A DNA stretch of 64,000 nt from Bugulina stolonifera (lineage: Eukaryota; Bryozoa; Gymnolaemata; Cheilostomatida; Bugulidae), in assembly GCA_935421135.1 (NCBI GenBank), contig OW285193.1:4213996-4277995 (forward strand), in the 5' to 3' direction. The notes below the pieces were generated by a model. It ran no database searches. It was given only the letters and a program-made list of their open reading frames with translations, and was not told where the DNA came from. The translations under genes were made by a program, and so were the position numbers. This document shows positions 56,844 through 64,000 of this stretch, in pieces. How positions within the stretch are numbered: position 1 is the first letter of the stretch; each line of letters opens with the position of its first letter.

Positions 56844-58240
56844 GGTATTTTCATGGATGTCAAACAAGTCTCTGATTGCTTAAAAGACAAATTCCTTGCA
56901 TGCGAATCATCCTGTACAATATACATGTAAGTGTTTAGAGTTATTTTGCTAAGATTTCCCAGACAATAGGGAATTGTTCATCCCTGTTATACTGTTTGGC
57001 ATTGGGCATTTTCGTCAATTGCATTGTACCTCCCTTTTCTCCACCATGTTATAGCGTAACATAACATAGGGTCTGAGCACAAATAACTCCAGTGGAAGAC
57101 CAACTGTATAAATTGAGTTAGAGGCTATAGTGTCTCTAAGAAGAGAGGCTATTGAAAGAGTTCCGCACAGCTTTTGTAGTTCTCATGCTAATCGCCACCA
57201 ATCTGATGTTGAATAATGCTCCAATCTTAATAACCTCCTCATTCAAGCTAAATGCTTTATCTCGCAGCTCTTTTTGATTTTTTGCTGCCGTTCAGATGTT
57301 ATATTGTAAAGTTCTTGCGTGCACTTGTAGTCATGTGGGAAGGACCGTAAGTGGTCTATCGGCCCTCCACTTTTCATGCACTAAGTGATAGATGAGCGAC
57401 ATGCTGCTTATTTTTATGATGGGTAGGTCCGAGTGTTCGTTCTTGTGTTGATAACCTTATGGGTACGACCCTATACTAGTTTCTATGGCTTTCGGCTCTG
57501 TCAGGATTCTAGGCTAATAGATTCCTAGTTAAAACCACCACAAAGTATTATGGAAGTGTCTTTATTGCAGTTCAAGGAACAACACTGACTACTGCAGCAA
57601 AATGCGCTCATTTATATAGTAAACTCACTTTCGGCGAGGGAGCTACCAGGGATCTTGGGGTTGTGGGGGGACGACCAGGGCTCGGTCTCATACAAAATTA
57701 TGCATAATCTTGGATGCTAAACAAACGTTTTTAAAACCCGTAATAAACAATATTAGCTCAGGGAAAAATAAAATAAATATGTTTATACTTTAATTACGGA
57801 AAATAGCTGTCAATCGGTCCTTATAACACACATAGTTTGACGGAGTGGTGGGAAGGACGACTAGGACATAACTGTGGGCACCTGAGAGCTGAGGTACAGC
57901 GGTCGGTCCTATGTGACAAGTCGGGGGGAGAGGGTAGAAGGAATGGTAAAAGCATACAATTATACATATCATTCACTAATACATTGGGTCGGCCCTTTAA
58001 AGCACGTTCAGTTTAGTAATACATGCAAGGTTAGCTAATCTCCTTAGCTGGCTGCTCACTACAATACATACATGTATGTTATATAGTCTGGAATCATGAG
58101 CCAACATTGGGGTTCACCATAGCATATTGATATACATGTACCAGGTAACATGTACATGTATGTTTCTAATAGAATGCATCATGCATGATGCCTAGCTATG
58201 GCAATGGCTACTTTTTAAACTATTACTTTTAAAATGGCAA
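56844..58240. other. Intergenic, nothing recognised
   Basis: Short frames only. Repeated words such as GGGAAGGAC and TCGGCCCT hint at old repeats but no boundaries could be drawn. Confidence 0.35.
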
Positions 58241-58320
58241 TTTGTTGAGGGGCTCCCGGGAGCCCCCTCAACAAACCATGATTTGTTGAGGGGGCTCCCG
58301 GGAACCCAGAGAGCCCCCTA
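58241..58320. repeat. Near-perfect palindrome plus a partial second copy
   Basis: 58241-58257 (TTTGTTGAGGGGCTCCC) pairs with 58258-58275, with one extra C. A second TTTGTTGAGGGGGCTCCCGG follows at 58282. A related TTGAGGGGGCTCCCTG lies near 56529, so this may be an interspersed foldback element. Confidence 0.75.
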
Positions 58321-58628
58321 CAAAAAAAGCACTGAGTGTTATGATGGTAGTATAGTGTTTGATTGTACTCTGCTAGTGATTATCACATATTGTGTCTCCT
58401 AGTGATAGGGGATGACAACTCCATGCAGTCACTCTATAGTCCAACCTCTTCTATTAGACTCAGAGGGAAGTTTGTTTATGGATATAGAGAGGTTTGTATA
58501 GATTACTAGTGGTTTCCTGTTAGTTGTATCAATTTGCTAAGCAGTTCTGCAGCTTACAGCAGTCACCATGCAGTTGGAGAATTTCTCCTGTCCCCCCTCA
58601 CCCATCCATAGACGAGTTCGGATCACTA

Positions 58629-58855
58629 AGTACCATTAGATACCACTAGATACCACTAGATACCACTAGATACCACTAAGTACCACTAGGTACCATTAGA
58701 TAACACTAGATACCACTAGATAACACTAAGTACCACTAGGTACCACTAGATAACACTAGATACCACTAGATACCACAGACTAAGTATCACTAGATACCAC
58801 TAGATATCACTAGGTACCACTAAGTACCACTAGGTACCATTAGGTACATGTTTCA
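58629..58855. repeat. 10-bp tandem repeat (TACCACTAGA)
   Basis: About 22 copies alternating ACTAGATACC, ACTAAGTACC and ACTAGGTACC. Confidence 0.9.
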
Positions 58856-59339
58856 TGGTAGCTAGCACAGCCTACTCTCTGTGCCATGTAAAGCCAGTAG
58901 TTGTGGCGTTGACCACGCAAGGTAGGACAGTTCATTCAATACAAATATTATAATATATTCACAAACGCAAATAAGAATGGGGAGATAATTCTACAATTAG
59001 CCCATAACCTCTGTATCATTGCCACACATTGTACAGATATGTCAAGATCCTATGGCTAACTCGGAGTTGTTGTACATGCTTTTGCTTTCACTTTATATAC
59101 TAATAACAGTCAAAAACACTGCTAATAGTACATGTATATGTCTGTCTGTGCTTGAGAAAGTGTAACTTCGTACTGAGTGAAGTGTGCTCACTTATATGGT
59201 CATTGATTGTGATATTCTATGCACATGTAGCCTACATAAGATATGTTCTTAGATTCCATGTAATGAGACTATCGATAGGCTGGTAAAATTAATGTGTCGT
59301 TATGTGCTGGTGCCTCTGTTCCATGATGTGAAGGATGAA

Positions 59340-59516
59340 GCTAACTACTATAGCACCTGTCGTTATAGCACATGTCGTTATAGCACCTGTCGTTAGAGCA
59401 CATGTCGTTATAGCACCTGTCGTTATAGCACCTGTCGCTATAGCACCTGTCGTTATAGCACCTGTCGCTCTAGCACCTGTCGCTATAGCACCTGTCGTTA
59501 TAGCACCTGTTGCTAC
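59340..59516. repeat. 15-bp tandem repeat (GTTATAGCACCTGTC)
   Basis: About eleven copies, some GCTATAGC. It yields an Ala/Pro/Val-rich plus frame that is not a gene. Confidence 0.9.
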
Positions 59517-59814
59517 ATTAAACTTTTCATTTACATTATAGTGATAGCCAGAGGTGCTTCATGAACCATTTATCGACACTGTCTGCTGCTGTTGATGTGT
59601 CTCTCTATATGGAACAAGCCTAATTATTTCATAGAAGGATCAGAGCTGCTGATTGGTTAAATCAAGTCATTACCAGAGGCATTTATTATTTGATTGGATA
59701 AGGAGAGGTTGTTCCCTGCTTATTCATAATTATGATACTGATTTTATGACTGGTCTATATGAACCAATATTGACAGGTGCCTGTGGTAGTCCCTGCATAT
59801 TACTATTATCTTCT

Positions 59815-60196
59815 TAGCACTGAGAGCTGTATTATGTATACTTCCACTACAAACAGGAATATGGGCAATATTATATAATATACTATATATACAGTATATG
59901 TATACATAATATTGCTAGTGTACTAACTGATATACAAGGAACTGGTACTATGATGTATGTGTACTGTGAACCAGTTATCATCATCAGTTGCTACTGTCAA
60001 TATGTGTAACTACCCTGTATATGGAACCAACCTAAATGTAGTCTACACACTGCAGCATGCAATGGTACATCTGTATAGGACATATCTATAACACTCTTAC
60101 TCATATTCTTAGCACTGAAAGCTGTAGTAATGTTTTCACAACAGGCAGGAATATGTACAATATTATAATATATATATCATATATTATAACATTGTA
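59815..60196. repeat. Locally duplicated flank of D8C gene B
   Basis: TTAGCACTGAGAGCTGTA..AACAGGAATATG at about 59815-59865 recurs at about 60107-60155. ACACACTGCAGCATGCAATG followed by GTACATCTGTA at 60045-60075 recurs at 61198-61228, now separated by a TA-flanked insertion. Confidence 0.65.
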
Positions 60197-61195
60197 GGGG
60201 AGACGGGGGCACATTGGGACAAAATTTACATTTTTCAGCTTTGCTCGCTGAGATTTTTGAATAAATGCTTGAAATCACTTTCAAAACATGCTTTCATATG
60301 TTTTCTATATAGAGTCTTAGTAAAAATGTTCTAGCAATTACCAATTTTTCATAAAGTAAATTTTACATAGAGTTGTCAACTGTCCCATTCTGCCCCCTAT
60401 ATGAGGTGCATTGGGACAAGGGTCGGGGCTAATTGGGACTATATGTTCACAGTGTGGTTGGTTTAGAATTATTTTAAGAGTTATATTTTCTTCCGAAAAC
60501 AAGGTTATGTATTTGAAAAGTAAAGGAATAACCTAAAACAGTAATTATAAGCAATATTAGTGCTAAAATCCATCAAATACATTGATTGTCAATATTTGCT
60601 AACTGCCCTTGCTAAAGAATTGACTTGCTGATTGTGGCAACATTTGGAGCCTCGCAAATTGTCAGCTCCTTGTTACCCACCTTCTTCACTGCTTGAAGAA
60701 TCTCTTCATTGCTATGCCTGACTCTAGCAGTAGGTTTTCTGTTCCTAATCATGTTCTAAAAACCCCAAAATAATTGTTCGTTTCATCAACCTTAAAAATG
60801 ACACATATGGGGCTAATTGGGACATGTCCCAATTAGCCCCCAAGACATGCGTCCCAATAGGACTTTTTTTATGTAAACCACATCTAACTTAAAATTAAAT
60901 TGCTTTAGCACCCAATTGATTGATATGCTGTGATCCTCATTAACAGTGTTTCGAACTACCAAAGGGACAGAAACATAATCATAAGCATGTTGCTAATATA
61001 ATTAAATCTATGCCAAGGTAAATAAATACTTTTGGTATGAAAATTTTTCATTTGCCCACCAAATTTTCTTGTTTTCAATTAGCCTGCTCTTTTCAACATG
61101 GCAACCATGTTATGCCATTTTCTGTTTTCAACTGAACTTTGACAGTTGTAGAAAGAAGAAAACTACCTATAATCAAAATGTCCCAATGTGCCCCC
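60197..61195. mobile_element. TA-flanked pogo-like DNA element remnant
   Basis: TA borders lie at 60195-60196 and 61196-61197. The ends are GGGGAGACGGGGGCACATTG..GGACA and the inverted form of TGTCCCAATGTGCCCCC, i.e. GGGGGCACATTGGGACA with a short extra block on the left. The word GGGGCTAATTGGGAC/GGTGCATTGGGACA recurs internally, including a perfect 32-bp palindrome at 60809-60840. It encodes a psq-like HTH remnant on the minus strand. TA target and psq domain point to the pogo/Tc1-mariner superfamily. Confidence 0.7.
60612..60752 (-). pseudogene. psq-type helix-turn-helix remnant of a pogo-like transposase
   Basis: 46 codons from ATG to TAG: MIRNRKPTARVRHSNEEILQ, then AVKKVGNKELTICEAPNVAT, then ISKSIL. 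The order basic leader, EEILQAVKKV helix, G-x-x-x-L-T-I-x-E-A, then S-x-S-x-L matches the Pipsqueak/CENP-B-type HTH at the N-terminus of pogo-family transposases. No DDE catalytic domain follows, so it is a remnant. Confidence 0.55.
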
Positions 61196-61338
61196 TACAC
61201 ACTGCAGCATGCAATGGTACATCTGTAATATAGTACATATCTATAACACTCTGACTCATGTTCTATAAACTATTATTATCATATGAGAGAGGTATGTAAT
61301 ATATTATAATATAATATTATGTCAATGTGCTGTATATG

Positions 61339-61344
61339 TTTATT
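61339..61344 (-). promoter_or_regulatory. Candidate polyadenylation signal of D8C gene B
   Basis: AATAAA on the minus strand about 53 nt after the TAA stop. Confidence 0.5.
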
Positions 61345-61396
61345 CATAGAAAAGTATTATTCTAATACAATGAATAACAAACACAAACAGAATAAT

Positions 61397-62149
61397 TTAT
61401 TTCATTCCACAGAATGCAGTGGTACATATGAAGTCAGACCCAGTGACTGGTGTAGCAAGCTTGTAGATGACATCATGATCTGTGTCTGTAGAGCATCTCA
61501 TCACTTCGACTTTATAGGTCCAGTACTTACAGTAACCATCATATACTGCATATGTAGTGATAGTAGTCTTAACACCCACAGACTTTGGCACTTCCTCATC
61601 TGTCCAGAGTGGAACAGCTGTACCACAACTGTACGGCTTTGGACAAGTATTGAGCATTCTATTACCGCCATCACCAGTAAATCTAAACCACTGAGTGTCT
61701 GCATGCATATCACAAGCATATCTATTTTGTGAATGAGCTCCACCTGGTTTGTAGTCACTTCCACTGTGATCAAGTCTCCATGATTCTGTTAAGTTTGCAG
61801 CAGTCAGACATTCAGCAGGTTGTGATGGTTTAGCAGGGGTGGTTGTAGTTGGTGTGGTGGTTGTTATTAATTTTATCTTTCGACACTCGATGAGATCTTT
61901 GTGCATCTTGAAATACACCAGCTTATCGATTTTTAGTTGTGTCTGGAAATCTTGGTCACTCAGTTGAAGTTGTCTCCCCTGTCTCTGGTACATGGTGTAC
62001 ATTGGACATTCCTCTGCTAAGATGTCTCGCAAAACACTAATCCTCAGGTCTGAAGTTGCTAAAAGCTCCTTTTTCACGTGATCAGAGAGAATGGCAGCAT
62101 CACTGACTACAGCTAAAGTCAGCAATGTTAAGATCGGTACAAGTCCCAT
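61397..62149 (-). CDS. Secreted D8C-domain protein (copy B)
   Basis: Intronless, 250 aa. It starts [20 protein letters not shown] (signal peptide), identical in its first 16 residues to copy A at 4074. Residues 30-94 form the charged pre-linker segment ending ECRKIKL. Residues 95-112 are a short [16 protein letters not shown] linker. Residues 113-249 carry the eight D8C cysteines with [54 protein letters not shown] and DFICTTAFCG. The linker is about 50 residues shorter than in copy A, and the last third of the protein is the most conserved between copies. The minus upstream region shares CACTGACATTCA and TTCAACATGGGACTTG with copy A. Probably secreted and glycosylated; ligand unknown. It is the closest intact relative of the remnant at 55703-55810. 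Confidence 0.9.
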   Translation of the reverse strand: MGLVPILTLLTLAVVSDAAILSDHVKKELLATSDLRISVLRDILAEECPMYTMYQRQGRQLQLSDQDFQTQLKIDKLVYFKMHKDLIECRKIKLITTTTPTTTTPAKPSQPAECLTAANLTESWRLDHSGSDYKPGGAHSQNRYACDMHADTQWFRFTGDGGNRMLNTCPKPYSCGTAVPLWTDEEVPKSVGVKTTITTYAVYDGYCKYWTYKVEVMRCSTDTDHDVIYKLATPVTGSDFICTTAFCGMK

Positions 62150-63043
62150 GTTGAACGCAATTTCACTTTGCTCTGAATGTCAGTGTGTTGTGTAGTGACA
62201 GTATGGAGTAGGCAGCAGGCAAAGTTAGCTTCTAGACTATATGTATACATCTACTAGTGGTACAGTGTAGTAATCTCAGACTAGATTACCAGATGTTATT
62301 TCGCATGGCAATACTGGTAGGCTATTGACTGGCTTACATGTTACTACACTACATTATATACCTTATATACTAATAGTGCTATAAACAGATAACAGTATAT
62401 CTACAATATACCTTATACTACTGTTCTCTGACAGTACCCACCAGATCTGGAGAGAGGATAGTCTTGGATCTCAAGCACTGTACTCTAGAGCTCATTATTG
62501 CTAATTAATATATCAATCACTACCTATTCTATTCTACAAATATATACACCAAGTGCTGGATACAGTAATAATACTGTACTAGATACTACAGAGAGTCTGT
62601 TCAACTGCAGTCCATGTGCAGACGTATTACAAACAGAGAATATATCCCTTTATTAGAGAACTATCTCATCATATGACTAGTAAGTTATGTAGTATCCACA
62701 TGTCAGTACATCAGGGTTGTAGTATATTATTAATAGTTACTAGTTCATATCATGTGAAACTTTTACGTGGAGTTGTCATCCCTTGGGATTGTCAAGGTAT
62801 GACAACTCTAACAAAGGAGTTAGCATGATTGATACTAATGGTTTACTCTCTATTAGTCTGACCTCCATGTGCAGCTAAAGATCATGTGACCTAGTGACCT
62901 CATGTTGCGGCTTCTGATGAGAAAAGAACCCCCTCTGTTTCATTTTTCGCTGTTTTCACATGGTTAGTGCTATGAAATTATACATTACCGCCTCAAATAT
63001 CCAATAATAGTGGTACAAGTCAGAACTGTAAACATAGTGATTG
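62150..63043. other. Upstream region of D8C gene B, otherwise nothing recognised
   Basis: The first roughly 50 bp resemble the 5' UTR of D8C gene A. The rest is AT-rich without supported features. Confidence 0.4.
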
Positions 63044-64000
63044 GATAGTAATGGACAGGTTAGTGTATGTTATACAGAGACTGGTGTATAGTAATGAACA
63101 GGTTAGTGTATGTTATACAGAGACTGGTGTATAGTAATGAACAGGTTAGTGTATGTTATACAGAGACTGGTGTATAGTAATGAACAGGTTAGTGTATGTT
63201 ATACAGAGACTGGTGTATAGTAATGAACAGGTTAGTGTATGTTATACAGAGACTGGTGTATAGTAATGAACAGGTTAGTGTATGTTATACAGAGACTGGT
63301 GTATAGTAATGAACAGGTTAGTGTATGTTATACAGAGACTGGTGTATAGTAATGAACAGGTTAGTGTATGTTATACAGAGACTGGTGTATAGTAATGAAC
63401 AGGTTAGTGTATGTTATACAGAGACTGGTGTATAGTAATGAACAGGTTAGTGTATGTTATACAGAGACTGGTGTATAGTAATGAACAGGTTAGTGTATGT
63501 TATACAGAGACTGGTGTATAGTAATGAACAGGTTTGTGTATGTTATACAGAGACTGGTGTATAGTAATGAACAGGTTAGTGTATGTTATACAGAGACTGG
63601 TGTATAGTAATGAACAGGTTAGTGTATGTTATACAGAGACTGGTGTATAGTACTGAACAGGTTAGTGTATGTTATACAGAGACTGGTGTATAGTAATGAA
63701 CAGGTTAGTGTATGTTATACAGAGACTGGTGTATAGTAATGAACAGGTTAGTGTATGTTATACAGAGACTGGTGTATAGTAATGAACAGGTTTGTGTATG
63801 TTATACAGAGACTGGTGTATAGTAATGAACAGGTTAGTGTATGTTATACAGAGACTGGTGTATAGTAATGAACAGGTTAGTGTATGTTATACAGAGACTG
63901 GTGTATAGTAATGAACAGGTTAGTGTATGTTATACAGAGACTGGTGTATAGTAATGAACAAGTTAGTGTATGTTATACAGAGACTGGTGTATAGTAATGA
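63044..64000. repeat. 43-bp satellite running off the window edge (about 22 copies)
   Basis: Highly uniform unit GTAATGAACAGGTTAGTGTA, then TGTTATACAGAGACTGGTGTATA, at a strict 43-bp period. Only scattered substitutions (for example GGTTTGTG, TACTGAAC, AACAAGTT). The true length is unknown. Confidence 0.95.

Noticed and set aside
59335..59541. Ala/Pro/Val repeat peptide
   Set aside because: Made by a 15-bp tandem repeat; no other coding evidence.

Overview
The window is animal nuclear DNA: AT-rich, with spliceosomal GT-AG introns, AATAAA signals, an ER-retained collagen glycosyltransferase, secreted 8-cysteine (D8C) proteins, a LINE, several MITEs and many minisatellites. Nothing prokaryotic or viral was seen. 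The gene content fits a marine or early-branching invertebrate (sponge, cnidarian or mollusc), but the sequence alone does not fix the phylum.

Left part (1-18900): two tandem, same-strand collagen galactosyltransferase (GT25/COLGALT) genes. The first is cut by the window edge (24-3158). The second looks complete (8461-18900, 14 exons, about 555 aa). Both keep the same intron phases, the EDD motif and a C-terminal HDEL. Between them lies an intronless secreted gene with a Thr/Pro linker and a D8C domain (4074-5015), behind a tandemly duplicated promoter. Introns and spacers hold a hAT-like MITE with a perfect 8-bp target duplication, a TTAA-flanked MITE, a short-TIR repeat pair, a perfect 21-bp hairpin and several minisatellites.

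Middle (18901-29653): two unrecognised genes reconstructed by splice phase, one of two exons on + (21102-21694) and one of five exons on - (22407-28398). A GC-rich duplicated block and short tandem repeats lie in the introns of the latter.

Right-centre (29654-55702): a 12,782-bp tandem duplication. Each copy carries a decayed non-LTR retrotransposon interrupted by the same 570-bp TTAA-flanked element, followed by a huge 18-bp minisatellite (about 530 and 557 units). On the minus strand the 18-mer encodes the Thr/Pro hexapeptide P-T-T-T-X-T (X = Ala, Asp or Thr), the same hexapeptide plan as the D8C gene linkers. The sequence just beyond the right end of the second array is a decayed copy of the segment that precedes the linker in the D8C genes. 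The sequence left of the arrays resembles the downstream flank of the second D8C gene. The arrays are therefore best read as a runaway expansion of the mucin-like linker of a D8C-family pseudogene whose D8C domain was deleted. The minus frame through the second array has no stop for 3,369 codons.

Right part (55703-64000): a tRNA-like repeat, palindromic and short tandem repeats, a TA-flanked pogo-like element with a remnant psq-type HTH, an intact second D8C gene on the minus strand (61397-62149), and a 43-bp satellite running off the window edge.

The main biological theme is a small D8C family (two intact genes in opposite orientation and one monstrous derivative) interspersed with collagen-modifying enzymes of the secretory pathway.
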